This document shows, piece by piece, positions 30,801 to 39,145 of a stretch of DNA of 53,873 nucleotides. Location: the NCBI RefSeq assembly GCF_014647035.1, contig NZ_BMOK01000018.1, positions 1-53,873 of the forward strand. Reading direction: 5' to 3'. Position 1 is the first letter of the stretch; each line of letters starts with the position of its first letter. The DNA is from Sporolactobacillus putidus. GTDB taxonomy: Bacteria > Bacillota > Bacilli > Bacillales > Sporolactobacillaceae. Position numbers and translations under genes: made by a program. The notes below the pieces were generated by a model, which made no database searches, was not told the DNA's origin, and saw nothing but the letters and a program-made list of their open reading frames with translations.

Positions 30801-31386
30801 GCAGCAGCACGGATTCATTGATTCGGTCGGCTTTGATCTTTATTCACGGATGCTGCAGGATGCCGTGGCCGAACGCAGGGGCGAGACGAAGGAGTCCGAG
30901 GCACCGCCTAAAGTGTCGATTGAAATGGATATCGATGCCTATATCCCCGATACGTACATTCAGGATTCGCTCCAGAAAATCGATATGTACAAACGGTTTA
31001 AAGCAGCGGAAACCATGCAGTATATTGAAGAACTTGAAGATGAAATGATCGATCGTTTCGGCGATTATCCGCGTGAAGTAGCCGACCTTTTTAAAGTGGC
31101 CGAACTGCGTGTAATGGCGGACAAACTGATGATTGAGGAAGTTAAGCAGAAGGATGCCGAGCTCACCATTATTTTTTCAGAAAGAGGCTGGAAGGCGCTG
31201 GACCGTGAAGCGCTTTTCAAGTCGATCAGCCGCATGGGTCCGGGTGTCGGCCTGGGATCTGTCGGGAAGAAAATGAAAGTGACGATAAAGCGTGACGGAA
31301 GGGCGGCCGGGCCGATGATCGGCGAAGCGACCGAATTGCTGAAGGGAATTTATCAATTGCGGGCGGCATCGGAAAAGGCAGGTTAA
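27841..31386 (+). CDS. mfd: Transcription-repair coupling factor Mfd
   Basis: A 1181-residue translocase that removes stalled RNA polymerase and recruits UvrA. In order: UvrB-like domains 1-3 (about residues 1-350), the RNA-polymerase-interacting domain around 500-560 (DYVVHVDHGIGRYAGIE), and the RecG-like helicase with Walker A GDVGYGKTE (about 654-662), DEEQRFG (about 754) and LTATPIPRTL. The TRG motif region and C-terminal domain 7 complete it. The ATG at 27841 follows GTGAGGG. It has no sign of damage. Confidence 0.96.
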   Translation: MFGLSAFYKQRIDEIRTVLTGYEGGMTQQLVSGLSGGAKSLWIAALYRERSEAVVVVTHNLYQGQKLFNDLEELIDSEELYLYPTNDLIASDLAVASPELLSQRIDVLNRLAQDKKCLVVVPVAGLKRLLAPLYLWRASLIHLDEGRRIDLEALVKKLTAIGYERESMVTGPGQFSLRGGIIDVFPLTEEHPVRIELFDDELDSVRFFDSETQRSLEKVTGGLVIGPARELLIYEKEFDRASAGLEKALKTTLGKIKNEQAKELLSDRIGSDIEALQQHGIFQDIAKYTALFYEKQTTIIDYLPQNALIILDEISRVQEMTEQLDREEAEWQVSMLQRGEMVRDVPLTVEWPKLVEHIRQPLLLLSLFLRYHGQFQPQNVINMTCRSMQNFHGQIHLLKSEIDRWMKSDYSVVFLASDKERAGRLDQVLSDYSIQTESVNQETMPAAGKIQVTVGRMDSGFEMPLKKLAVITEKEVFTKKTAKTPRKGRKLSNAERLKNYNELKIDDYVVHVDHGIGRYAGIETLDVNGIHKDYLQIIYKGNDKLYVPVEHIDQVQKYVGSEGKEPKLYSLGGSEWKKVKSKARSSIQDIADDLIKLYAKREASKGYAFGKDGPAQREFESAFPYQETADQLQAIEEIKKDMESEKPMDRLLCGDVGYGKTEVALRAAFKAIADGKQVAFLVPTTILAQQHFETTRERFEEFPVSIGLLSRFRSRKEQSETLKGLEDGTVDLVIGTHRLLSKDVKFKDLGLLIVDEEQRFGVSHKEKIKRLKANIDVLTLTATPIPRTLHMSMLGVRDLSIIETPPENRFPVQTYVTEYNYTLIREAIEREMARGGQVYFLYNRVETIQRMAETISHLVPDAAVTYAHGQMKESELESSMIDFLDGTDDVLVSTTIIETGVDIPNVNTLIVYDADKMGLAQLYQLRGRVGRSNRVAYAYFTYQRDKIMNEVAEKRLQAIKEFTELGSGFKIAMRDLSIRGAGNLLGAQQHGFIDSVGFDLYSRMLQDAVAERRGETKESEAPPKVSIEMDIDAYIPDTYIQDSLQKIDMYKRFKAAETMQYIEELEDEMIDRFGDYPREVADLFKVAELRVMADKLMIEEVKQKDAELTIIFSERGWKALDREALFKSISRMGPGVGLGSVGKKMKVTIKRDGRAAGPMIGEATELLKGIYQLRAASEKAG

Positions 31387-31475
31387 ATTTGAGGGAATAT
31401 GCATAGTTTAGCCGGGAGCGCAGATAATAACGCAAGGAATAGATGATTATTAGCGGAAAGTGAGGACATCCTTGT

Positions 31476-32012
31476 ATGAAAGCAACCGGCATTGTCCGCC
31501 GAATCGATGATCTTGGGCGAGTGGTTATTCCCAAAGAAATACGCCGCACGCTGCGCATTCGAGAAGGGGATCCTTTAGAAATTTTTGTGGATCATGATGG
31601 CGAAGTGATCTTAAAAAAATATTCGCCAATGAGTGAACTCGGTGATTTTGCCAGGGAATATGCAGAATCTCTTGCTGAGAACTCAGGCAAGCTGACGATG
31701 ATCAGCGATCGCGACGCTGTGATTGCGGTCTCGGGCGGCTCAAAGAGGGATTTTCTTGACAAAAGAATTCTGTCCGTGCCGGAGAGAGCAATGGAACTTC
31801 GCCAGACGATTCTTGAACAGAACAAAGGGGAGCCGCTGACTGAGGGGAATGAGGGCATGACGGGTCCTTATGTTGTTGCGCCGATTATCGCCGGCGGCGA
31901 TCCGATCGGCACGATTATGCTGATTGCCAAAGAAAAATCACCTTTAGGCGACGTGGAAGTGAAACTCGCCGAAACGGCCGCCGGGTTTCTGGGACGTCAA
32001 ATGGAACATTAA
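31476..32012 (+). CDS. spoVT: Stage V sporulation protein T (AbrB-type regulator)
   Basis: A forespore regulator that tunes sigma-G genes. Residues 1-50 are an AbrB swapped-hairpin DNA-binding domain (MKATGIVRRIDDLGRVVIPK). The rest is a GAF-like domain (about 60-178). The length of 178 equals B. subtilis SpoVT. It is the only AbrB-type gene in the window; abrB itself is missing from its usual place before metG. Confidence 0.96.
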   Translation: MKATGIVRRIDDLGRVVIPKEIRRTLRIREGDPLEIFVDHDGEVILKKYSPMSELGDFAREYAESLAENSGKLTMISDRDAVIAVSGGSKRDFLDKRILSVPERAMELRQTILEQNKGEPLTEGNEGMTGPYVVAPIIAGGDPIGTIMLIAKEKSPLGDVEVKLAETAAGFLGRQMEH

Positions 32013-32047
32013 GGAAAGAACTGAAGTCCATAATCATGAGTAAGCAG

Positions 32048-32076
32048 AAAGAGAGACCGGCATCTGTCTCTCTTTT
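32048..32076 (+). terminator. Terminator of spoVT
   Basis: AAAGAGAGAC (32048-32057) pairs with GTCTCTCTTT (32066-32075) around an 8-base loop. Confidence 0.85.
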
Positions 32077-32140
32077 ACTGTGCCGTAAAAAACGATCTTG
32101 TCAAAAAACAATATATTTTACCGTCAAAACGGGGAACTTG

Positions 32141-32149
32141 TGTTATAAT
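32141..32149 (+). promoter_or_regulatory. Extended -10 promoter of the flippase gene
   Basis: TGTTATAAT is a perfect extended -10 (TGn plus TATAAT). No good -35 is seen at the usual distance. Confidence 0.55.
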
Positions 32150-32183
32150 CCACTTTAGAATTTCGGACAAAGGTGGCGTGGAC

Positions 32184-33803
32184 GTGCAGGATGCAAATAG
32201 AGAAGGCCGCGCGATATGGCGGGGAGCGGTGATTTTGACCGTGGCGGCGCTTCTGGTTAAAATCATGAGCGCGGCCTACCGGCTTCCTTACCAGAATCTT
32301 GCCGGGGATGTCGGCTTTTATGTGTATCAGCAGGTCTATCCATTTTACGCCGTGGCTGTCGCACTGAGCGGGACAGGATTTCCGATTGTCATCTCGAAGT
32401 TCATCGCGGAAGCAAAAAATGGCGGGGGCTTCAGGAAGGAGGCACAGATTCGCAGGCACGCACTCATCGCCCTGTTTATTCTCTGCGGCCTGTTTTTCTG
32501 CCTCCTTTTTCTTTTTGCCACTCCGCTTACTGAAGTGATGGGCGATGAACGGTTATCCTCTCTGATCAGAATCTCTGCTTTTATTTATTTATTTGTTCCG
32601 CTGATCGCAGTTTTACGTGGCAATTTTCAGGGGGAAAATCAAAACATGATGCCGACCGCGCTCTCGCAGATCGGCGAACAGGTGGCTCGCGTGCTGCTGA
32701 TCATCGGCTCCTCGTGGTACTTGTTTCTGCATCATGGAGATCCCTATCAGTTCGGCAGGGCCGCCACGATCGGTTCGGTTGCGGCACCGGCCGTCTCGCT
32801 GATCATTCTGCTCCTCTACTTTCGGAAGGAAGAGCTGCCATCTGCCCGCGGAGCAGATAGGGCGTACAGCCGGATTGACTGGCACTTGGTTAAAGACCTG
32901 CTGATTAATGGCTGCCTGTTTTCGCTGCTCGCGCTTCCGCTTGTTTCTTTTCAGTTGATTGACTCGCTGACCGTCATACCGTTGTTGAACCATGCACATG
33001 TTCCGGACCCCATGGAACAAAATGGAATCTATGATCGTGCGTACGCGCTGACTCAGTTCGGAATGATTGCGGCCGCATCATTAACGGCAACGATTGTTCC
33101 CGGCCTTGCCAAACTTTCCGCCTTGAGAAAAAAACGGGAAATTCAGCGCCAGGCATCTCTTGCCCTAAAGATCAGCCTCGCTTTTGGTTTGGCTGCGGCC
33201 GCCGGTCTGGCCGTGATCAGCAAAGAAGTGAACATTATGCTTTTCAGGAATGCGGAAGGATCGTTTTCTTTTGCTCTGGTCGCATTTACAATGCTGACGC
33301 TCTCGCTGATTCTGACTGCCTCGGGAATCCTGGAGGCGACCGGCCGGCCGTGGCTTCCGTTTCTCTATCTGATGGCCGGAGTGGCAGTTAAGCTTGTCGG
33401 CAACTATCTTCTGATTCCCTTCTTTTCAATTAATGGGGCCGCGGCGGCCACATGTCTTGCGACGGCACTTACTGCCTGGCTGAATGTCCGGTGCCTGCGG
33501 CGCAAGTCGCTTGCGGCAGCCCTGCAGTTCCGGCTCATTCTTAAGCTGTGCGCGGCCGCCTCCGGAATGGTTCTCGCTGTTCTGATCTGGAAACTGTTAA
33601 TTGTTGAATGGGAAAGCAGGCTTGCGGATTCGCGCCTGCTCGCGACGGGCATCGCATTGTCGGGAGCCCTGCTCGGCGGCTGTGTTTTTCTGTTTTTGAT
33701 TTTTATTTTACGTTATTTTGATTCGGCTGATTTTAAACGGCTCCCCATGATCGGCCGCTGGCTGAATAAGAGTCCGGACAAGGAAAGCAAAATTTCGGAG
33801 TAA
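32184..33803 (+). CDS. yabM: MurJ/SpoVB-like polysaccharide flippase (YabM family)
   Basis: An integral membrane protein of the MOP superfamily with about 14 predicted helices over 539 residues. Family features are the N-terminal AALLVKIMSAAYRLPYQNLA and the repeated GxG-containing helices. Members flip lipid-linked cell-wall or cortex precursors, as SpoVB and MurJ do. The position after spoVT is that of B. subtilis yabM. The GTG at 32184 is 7 bases after AGGTGG; a GTG at 32178 is too close. Confidence 0.85.
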   Translation: MQDANREGRAIWRGAVILTVAALLVKIMSAAYRLPYQNLAGDVGFYVYQQVYPFYAVAVALSGTGFPIVISKFIAEAKNGGGFRKEAQIRRHALIALFILCGLFFCLLFLFATPLTEVMGDERLSSLIRISAFIYLFVPLIAVLRGNFQGENQNMMPTALSQIGEQVARVLLIIGSSWYLFLHHGDPYQFGRAATIGSVAAPAVSLIILLLYFRKEELPSARGADRAYSRIDWHLVKDLLINGCLFSLLALPLVSFQLIDSLTVIPLLNHAHVPDPMEQNGIYDRAYALTQFGMIAAASLTATIVPGLAKLSALRKKREIQRQASLALKISLAFGLAAAAGLAVISKEVNIMLFRNAEGSFSFALVAFTMLTLSLILTASGILEATGRPWLPFLYLMAGVAVKLVGNYLLIPFFSINGAAAATCLATALTAWLNVRCLRRKSLAAALQFRLILKLCAAASGMVLAVLIWKLLIVEWESRLADSRLLATGIALSGALLGGCVFLFLIFILRYFDSADFKRLPMIGRWLNKSPDKESKISE

Positions 33804-33938
33804 GAAGTTTCCGGCCGCTTAAGACGGGCAATTTAACTGGGATCATGGATAAAGATATGATAGAATGAAGAAAAACCGGAGCGCATCTCTTGTGGCCGCT
33901 TATAGAAACGATAATTTAAATTCGGAGGTTTGAGCAAA

Positions 33939-34214
33939 ATGAACAAAAACGAGTTGATTCAGAAAGTTGCAGAAAAAACGGGAATCGCCAAAAAAGATAC
34001 AGAAGTGGTGGTCAATGAAACACTTGATGAAATCATCTCCGCTTTGAATAAAAACGAAAAGGTGCAGTTTGTCGGTTTCGGGACTTTTGAAGTCCGGGAA
34101 AGGGCGAGCCGTACAGGACGCAATCCGCAGACCGGAGAAGCGATTACCATACCGGCTACCAAAGTACCGGGGTTTAGGGCGGGCAATAAACTGAAGGACG
34201 CCGTGAAAAAATGA
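33939..34214 (+). CDS. hup: HU-type DNA-binding protein
   Basis: A 91-residue histone-like protein: KNELIQKVAEKTGIAKKDTE at the N terminus, FGTFEVRERASRTGRNPQTG (the HU signature) and PGFRAGNKLKDAVK. It bends DNA as a dimer. GGAGG lies 10 bases before the ATG; a TTG at 33930 is too close to it. In B. subtilis this slot holds mazG (yabN) and the HU gene hbs is elsewhere. HU next to rqcP is usual in clostridia. Its stop overlaps rqcP by 4 bases. Confidence 0.95.
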   Translation: MNKNELIQKVAEKTGIAKKDTEVVVNETLDEIISALNKNEKVQFVGFGTFEVRERASRTGRNPQTGEAITIPATKVPGFRAGNKLKDAVKK

Positions 34215-34465
34215 GGCTTGACAAATTTTTGAAGATTTCGCGTCTTATTAAAAGGCGTACGGTGGCTAAAGAACTTGCAGATCAGGGCCGCGTCGATATC
34301 AACGGCCAGCCTGCAAAAGCGAGTTCGGCCGTAAATGCGGGTGATGTTCTGACGCTGCACTTCGGCCAGAAACCGATGAACGTGCGTATCACCCTTTTAA
34401 AAGAAACGGTGAAGAAAGAAGAAGCAGCCTCTCTCTATGAAATCATCGGGGACTCCCAAAACTGA
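34211..34465 (+). CDS. rqcP: RqcP (YabO), S4-domain ribosome quality-control factor
   Basis: An 84-residue S4-domain protein that binds 50S-peptidyl-tRNA complexes and helps RqcH add alanine tails to stalled chains. MRLDKFLKISRLIKRRTVAK (residues 1-20) and GRVDINGQPAKASSAVNAGD are typical. The ATG lies in the hup stop (ATGA). Confidence 0.93.
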   Translation: MRLDKFLKISRLIKRRTVAKELADQGRVDINGQPAKASSAVNAGDVLTLHFGQKPMNVRITLLKETVKKEEAASLYEIIGDSQN

Positions 34466-34543
34466 CAGCGCAGAATCCCGGCACGCACGGTGTTCTAAAT
34501 TGGACGACTTTCTCATAGTGTAAGAAAAAGAGGAGGGAGTCCA

Positions 34544-34849
34544 ATGAGTCAATACTACACGTCGGTGCCGAACAAAGACAAGCCTGCACAAAACCATGAC
34601 ATTGTGATCAGGAATCGCAAAACAATCGAAATAACCGGGGTTAAGCACGTCGAAAGTTTCGACCATGAAGAATTTTTGCTGGAGACCGTCATGGGCTTTC
34701 TTGCCGTTAAGGGCGCTCATCTGAAGATGCAGAACCTGAATGTGGAACAGGGTTCGGTCGCCATTGAGGGGAAAATATTCGAGATCAGCTATCTGGACGA
34801 TCAGGATGGAGAGCCTTCCAAAGGGTTCTTCAGTAAACTATTTAAATGA
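34544..34849 (+). CDS. yabP: Sporulation protein YabP
   Basis: A 101-residue YabP: the segment with NRKTIEITGVKHVESFDHEE (about residues 26-45) and LAVKGAHLKMQNLNVEQGSV is diagnostic. In B. subtilis yabP-yabQ are mother-cell genes under sigma-E, and yabQ is needed for cortex formation. A poor sigma-E-like -10 (CATAGTGT, about 34514) lies ahead; I do not rely on it. GAGGAGGGAG precedes the ATG. It overlaps yabQ by 4 bases. Confidence 0.93.
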   Translation: MSQYYTSVPNKDKPAQNHDIVIRNRKTIEITGVKHVESFDHEEFLLETVMGFLAVKGAHLKMQNLNVEQGSVAIEGKIFEISYLDDQDGEPSKGFFSKLFK

Positions 34850-35424
34850 CGCTGAATGAACAGTTTGCTTCCCTGATTTTGATGACGCTGATGGGCGTTT
34901 GGATCGGAGCCTCATTCTCGATTTACCAGCGTTTTGTTCATCCGCCAAGAAGACATCGATGGATCCTGCTGCTTACGGACCCCCTTTTCTGGATGATTCA
35001 GGCCGTGCTGCTTTTTTCGTTTCTGCTCCCGGTGAACCAGGGGCAGCTGCGCCTGTATCTCATTCTCGGGGCGGCACTCGGCTTTTCCTTCTATAAAGTT
35101 TTTATAGAAAAATTTTTTATGCACATTCTTGACGGGATCATTACAGTGGTTGTCCGAATATGGCGTTTTTTCGCAAAAACAGTCTACCATTTGTTCTTGT
35201 ATCCACTTTATTTCCTATTGAAGCTCACCTATATATTGTGTAGAATGACAGTAAGAATAGTTCTTAAATTCCTGTTTTTTTTGCTGATCCTTCCAATGAA
35301 AATTCTGCGTGGAATATTCAGGATGATTTTACCGGAAAAGTGGCTGATCAACATTAAAAAACGGACAGTTCAAATAGAGCAGCGGATAATGAAATGGGTG
35401 TCTTTTTTGACGGGACGAAGATAG
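34846..35424 (+). CDS. yabQ: Spore cortex membrane protein YabQ
   Basis: A 192-residue membrane protein with at least four hydrophobic helices: SLILMTLMGVWIGASFSIY, LLLTDPLFWMIQAVLLFSFL, RLYLILGAALGFSFYKVFI and one or two around residues 95-150. The N-terminal part matches YabQ, which in B. subtilis sits in the forespore outer membrane and is needed for cortex. Its C-terminal part is basic. The ATG overlaps the yabP stop. Confidence 0.88.
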   Translation: MTLNEQFASLILMTLMGVWIGASFSIYQRFVHPPRRHRWILLLTDPLFWMIQAVLLFSFLLPVNQGQLRLYLILGAALGFSFYKVFIEKFFMHILDGIITVVVRIWRFFAKTVYHLFLYPLYFLLKLTYILCRMTVRIVLKFLFFLLILPMKILRGIFRMILPEKWLINIKKRTVQIEQRIMKWVSFLTGRR

Positions 35425-35434
35425 GAGGATCGCA

Positions 35435-35815
35435 ATGGAAAATGCAGGTATTCAGCGTGTGACGCGTCTTCAGACGGATTACGTGCAGTCACTGGAAATT
35501 ATTGAAAAGAGGCGAAAGAAGCGCCGCAAAGGCTTGATTCGGCGTTTGGCCGCTTTTGCCGTGGCTTTCACTGCTATCTGCGTTTTCATGGTATCCTCGC
35601 TTGTCTCGCAGACCCACAGTCTGGACAGCGCGCAGGCCCAGAAATCAAAGCTGGAAAAAAAACTGAGCGCCCAGAACGCGCATGATGGCCAGCTGAAGCA
35701 GCGCATTCATTTGTTAAATGATAAGAATTATATCGGCGAGGTTGCAAGGCGGGACTATCTTTTATCAAAAAATGGCGAGATTATTTTTTCAAAACCCAGT
35801 ACTGACGGGCGTTGA
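35435..35815 (+). CDS. divIC: Cell division protein DivIC
   Basis: A 126-residue bitopic septum protein, partner of FtsL and DivIB. It has a basic cytoplasmic N terminus (KRRKKRRKGLIRR), one membrane helix (about residues 37-57), a coiled coil (about 65-95) and a short extracellular end with EVARRDYLLSKNGEIIFSKP, typical for the family. GGAGG precedes the ATG. The promoter of the next gene overlaps its stop codon. Confidence 0.93.
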   Translation: MENAGIQRVTRLQTDYVQSLEIIEKRRKKRRKGLIRRLAAFAVAFTAICVFMVSSLVSQTHSLDSAQAQKSKLEKKLSAQNAHDGQLKQRIHLLNDKNYIGEVARRDYLLSKNGEIIFSKPSTDGR

Positions 35816-35841
35816 CAGGCTCTTTTTTAGCTATGTATAAT
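35812..35841 (+). promoter_or_regulatory. Sigma-A promoter of yabR
   Basis: TTGACA, overlapping the divIC stop, is followed after about 18 bases by TATAAT (35836-35841). Both hexamers are perfect. Confidence 0.8.
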
Positions 35842-35881
35842 AAAATATTAGAGACATTATTTTAGGAGGAAGCATTTTTTT

Positions 35882-36286
35882 ATGTCAATTGAAGCTGGCA
35901 GCAAGCTGAAGGGTAAAGTTTCGGGTATTACAAACTTCGGAGCCTTCGTTGATTTGCCCGATGGAAAAACAGGGCTGGTTCACATAAGTGAGGTTGCGGA
36001 TCGTTATGTCAAGGACATTCATGAAGTTCTGTCCATTGGTGATGAAGTCACAGTAAAAGTACTTCAAGTCGCACCTGATGGAAAGATTGGGCTCTCGATC
36101 CGAAAAGCTGTCGATAAACCGAAAAGTGCGCCCAGGAATTCTCGCGGCGGGGGAAAGCGTTTCACAAAAGAAACGAGTTTTGAAGACAAAATTTCTCACT
36201 ATTTGAAGGAAAGCGAAGATCGGCTTTCAACGATCAGGCGCCAGACGGAATCCAAACGTGGCGGGCGAGGCGCACGGAGAGGCTGA
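35882..36286 (+). CDS. yabR: S1-domain RNA-binding protein YabR
   Basis: A 134-residue protein with one S1 domain (about residues 5-75: LKGKVSGITNFGAFVDLPDG, then KTGLVHISEVA) and a basic Gly/Arg-rich tail (RGGRGARRG at the end). It may bind RNA or the ribosome; its role is not established. TAGGAGGA precedes the ATG. The tRNA genes that follow yabR in B. subtilis are absent. Confidence 0.93.
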   Translation: MSIEAGSKLKGKVSGITNFGAFVDLPDGKTGLVHISEVADRYVKDIHEVLSIGDEVTVKVLQVAPDGKIGLSIRKAVDKPKSAPRNSRGGGKRFTKETSFEDKISHYLKESEDRLSTIRRQTESKRGGRGARRG

Positions 36287-36337
36287 CACGAAGCGCCGGA
36301 TGTCCGGACGGTTAATAATAGATTGTTCAGATGCTCA

Positions 36338-36367
36338 CTCAAGCGTAAACCGCTTGGGTTTTTTTAT
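36338..36367 (+). terminator. Terminator of yabR
   Basis: CAAGCG-TAAAC-CGCTTG is followed by GGTTTTTTT. Confidence 0.85.
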
Positions 36368-36495
36368 TGAAATAAAGAATAGGAAGAAACGGGGATCAGC
36401 AAAAAATCCGGAATCGACAGAACCGGCCGTCCGACGCTTAAATTGACTGACACGAATGAACGGCGTCGAAGTTTTTTTAAAACATGCCTCGCAAT

Positions 36496-36524
36496 TCTGA
36501 CAAATTATGAATGCAGGATATGAT
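36496..36524 (+). promoter_or_regulatory. Possible Spo0A-controlled promoter of spoIIE
   Basis: TCTGACAAA (36496-36504) is, on the reverse strand, 8 of 9 to the Spo0A box TTTGTCRAA. TATGAT (36519-36524) could be the -10. A weaker box GGCGTCGAA lies at 36462. spoIIE is a direct Spo0A target in B. subtilis, so the position fits, but the sites are imperfect. Confidence 0.45.
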
Positions 36525-36565
36525 TAAATGAACCATACAATACTTTGTTGAAGGTGGCGAAGCGT

Positions 36566-39049
36566 ATGGCTCAAAGATTTGGCAGTTCGGCTGCAGGAAC
36601 GATTGGCGCTTATGGGGGAGGCGACCGACCGTCCCGCAGACAAAAGGGAAGCAGCATGATAAGAGCGATTCGGGTATTTGTTTTAAAAACGCTTTCTCAG
36701 ATGGATTTTATTTACCTTGCGGCAGGTTTTTTGCTAGGACGGTCTGTCATTCTTTCCAGTCTCACTCCATTTGTTCTCCCTTTCTTTGCTACAGTATTCT
36801 GGATGAAACGGAAAAAAAGATGGCCCGCTTCTTTTGCTGCCCTGGCAGGTTCCCTGACTGTTTCAGCTGGACAGGCCTTTTATGCACTGATGGCTCTTCT
36901 CGTTTTCCTCGGGCTCAGACGGATGATTTTATCGTTAAGCAGGAAAGCGGAAGAAAAATGGCTGCCCGCCCTCGTCCTCATTGCCGGGTTTTCCGTCCGC
37001 GTGATTTGCGAAGCCGCCTTTTCGCTCAATCTCGTCTGGACGGATGTTCTGACGGCAGCCGCAGAAGCGTCCCTTTCTTTTCTGGTTACCCTTATCTTTA
37101 TGCAAAGCGTCCCGCTTTTATCAACAAAAATCAACCGAAAATTATTTAAAAATGAAGAAATTATCTGCTTTGTGATTCTTCTGTCGTGCATTCTCTCCGG
37201 AATGATCGGCTGGAAGGTGATGGGCGTCTCCGTCGACTATGTTTTCGCCAGGTATGCCGTGCTTCTTTTTTCTTATGCGGGGGGAGCAGCGATCGGGTCA
37301 ACAGTCGGCGTTGTCATCGGTCTGATTCTCGGAATGGAGAGTGTTTCCAGCCTCTATCAGATGAGTCTGCTCGCCTTTTCCGGAGTGCTGGGGGGATTGC
37401 TAAAGGAGGCCGGCAAGGCGGGTGTGTCGGCAGGGTTGCTCATTGCCACCCTCCTGATCGGACTTTACGGGGACGGATATGCGGGGCTCAGCGGTGCCGT
37501 ACTTGAATCGCTTGCAGCGGTCGCCCTTTTTTTCCTCACTCCCGGATTTGTGACTAAGCGCATGGCTTCATTCATACCGGGGACGCGGGAATACCAGAAA
37601 GAGCAGCAGCAGTATATTCGAAAGCTGAGAGATGCCACGGTAAGCAGAGTGGAGCAATTCTCGAGCCTGTTTCAGACTCTGGCCAAGAGCTTTTACCCTC
37701 CGGCCGAGCAAGAAAGCCGGGAGGAAGATCTTTTTCTCAGCAGGGTCGCCGCAAAGACGTGCCAGAACTGTTTTAAAAAAGAAAATTGCTGGATAAAAAA
37801 TTATGATGAAACCCGGAGGCTCATGCTGCAATTCAGGGAGGCGGCGCGCGGGGGCAGGAAACCGGATAATCCCAAGCTTCGCCGCGTCTGGCGGGAGCAC
37901 TGTGTCAAACCCGAGAAAACCATTGAAGCTGTTTCGATGGAGCAGGTCTTTGCAGAGGAACAGGCGAGAATGAGACGTCACGTCAAGGAAAGCCGCCGGC
38001 TTGTGGCTGATCAGCTGCACGGGGTGTCGCAGGTTATGGGCGATTTTGCCAATGAAATGAAGCGTGAACGGGGCCTGCATGAATGGCAGGAGGAAATGAT
38101 CCTGATGAACCTGAACGGGGCCGGTCTGCATGTGGAAAGCGTGGAAATCTACAGCCTTGAATCCGGAGCGGTTGACATCGAGATGATTCTGCCAAGCGAT
38201 CAATACGAAGCATGTGAAAAAGTCATTGCACCGCTCCTTTCCGATATTTTAAGAGAAAACATTCGCGTTGAGAAAAAGCAGACTGCCGACTTGCCGGGCG
38301 GACCAAGCCGGGCTGTCTTCGCCTCGGCGCGTGCGTACGAGATTGAGGCGGGCGTTGCCACAGCCGCCCGGGGAGGCGGATTTGTTTCGGGTGACAATTA
38401 TTCGCTGTTTGAGATTGGTTCCGGAAAATACGCGCTGGCTATCAGTGATGGAATGGGAAACGGGGAACGGGCGGACGTAGAAAGCAGGGATACGCTGCAG
38501 CTCCTTTCAAAAGTGTTGAATTCAGGCATACATGAAAAGCTGGCAATAAAATCGATCAATTCTATTTTGTCGTTACGCTCCACGGAAGAGATGTTTGCGA
38601 CGTTGGATTTGGCGCTGATTGACCTGCAGAATGCGAAGTCGACATTTTTGAAAATAGGTTCCAATCCAAGTTTTATCAAGCGGGGAAACCGTGTCACCAT
38701 GCTAGATGCGGAAAATCTGCCCATAGGGATGATCGAAGACGTTGAAGTGGAGGTGAAGACGGAACAGCTGAAGTCCGGCGACCTGCTGATTATGATGAGT
38801 GACGGCATTTTTGACGCACCGAGACAGATTGAAAATAAGGAGGCATGGGTCAGAAGAAAAATAAGAGAGATGCAGACGGACGATCCGCAGGCCATTGCTG
38901 ATCTGATCCTTGAGGAAGTGATCCGGATGGGCAACGGGCGCATTGAAGACGACATGACGGTGATCGTGGCGCAAATCCGGCACCACATGCCGAAATGGTC
39001 GTCAATATCCGCAGGCATTAAAGAAAAAGAGCTTCGTCAGGCAAAATAG
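36566..39049 (+). CDS. spoIIE: Stage II sporulation protein E (serine phosphatase)
   Basis: Dephosphorylates SpoIIAA-P to switch on sigma-F in the forespore and takes part in the polar septum. The N-terminal third has about ten membrane helices (about residues 30-330). A central regulatory/FtsZ-binding region follows, and residues about 590-820 are a PP2C domain with AISDGMGNGERADVESRDTL, MMSDGIFDA and EDDMTVIV metal ligands. The ATG at 36566, 8 bases after AAGGTGG, gives 827 residues, the B. subtilis length. An extension to 36545 runs through the ribosome-binding site. Confidence 0.96.
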   Translation: MAQRFGSSAAGTIGAYGGGDRPSRRQKGSSMIRAIRVFVLKTLSQMDFIYLAAGFLLGRSVILSSLTPFVLPFFATVFWMKRKKRWPASFAALAGSLTVSAGQAFYALMALLVFLGLRRMILSLSRKAEEKWLPALVLIAGFSVRVICEAAFSLNLVWTDVLTAAAEASLSFLVTLIFMQSVPLLSTKINRKLFKNEEIICFVILLSCILSGMIGWKVMGVSVDYVFARYAVLLFSYAGGAAIGSTVGVVIGLILGMESVSSLYQMSLLAFSGVLGGLLKEAGKAGVSAGLLIATLLIGLYGDGYAGLSGAVLESLAAVALFFLTPGFVTKRMASFIPGTREYQKEQQQYIRKLRDATVSRVEQFSSLFQTLAKSFYPPAEQESREEDLFLSRVAAKTCQNCFKKENCWIKNYDETRRLMLQFREAARGGRKPDNPKLRRVWREHCVKPEKTIEAVSMEQVFAEEQARMRRHVKESRRLVADQLHGVSQVMGDFANEMKRERGLHEWQEEMILMNLNGAGLHVESVEIYSLESGAVDIEMILPSDQYEACEKVIAPLLSDILRENIRVEKKQTADLPGGPSRAVFASARAYEIEAGVATAARGGGFVSGDNYSLFEIGSGKYALAISDGMGNGERADVESRDTLQLLSKVLNSGIHEKLAIKSINSILSLRSTEEMFATLDLALIDLQNAKSTFLKIGSNPSFIKRGNRVTMLDAENLPIGMIEDVEVEVKTEQLKSGDLLIMMSDGIFDAPRQIENKEAWVRRKIREMQTDDPQAIADLILEEVIRMGNGRIEDDMTVIVAQIRHHMPKWSSISAGIKEKELRQAK

Positions 39050-39145
39050 TCGCAACTAGTGCTCCTCGCAGATTTTGTATTTTTCGTATAAAAAAAATCT
39101 TTCCTGTCTAAGCTGATGCTAGATTCAGGGAGGAGCTGAGGAGCA

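Noticed and set aside
36258-36446. 62-residue frame after yabR
   Set aside because: It starts inside yabR, runs through the terminator hairpin and has random-looking composition with no ribosome-binding site.
36287-36545. tRNA genes expected between yabR and spoIIE
   Set aside because: No cloverleaf, GGTTCGA-type arm or CCA end is visible. Only a terminator and the possible Spo0A boxes are there.
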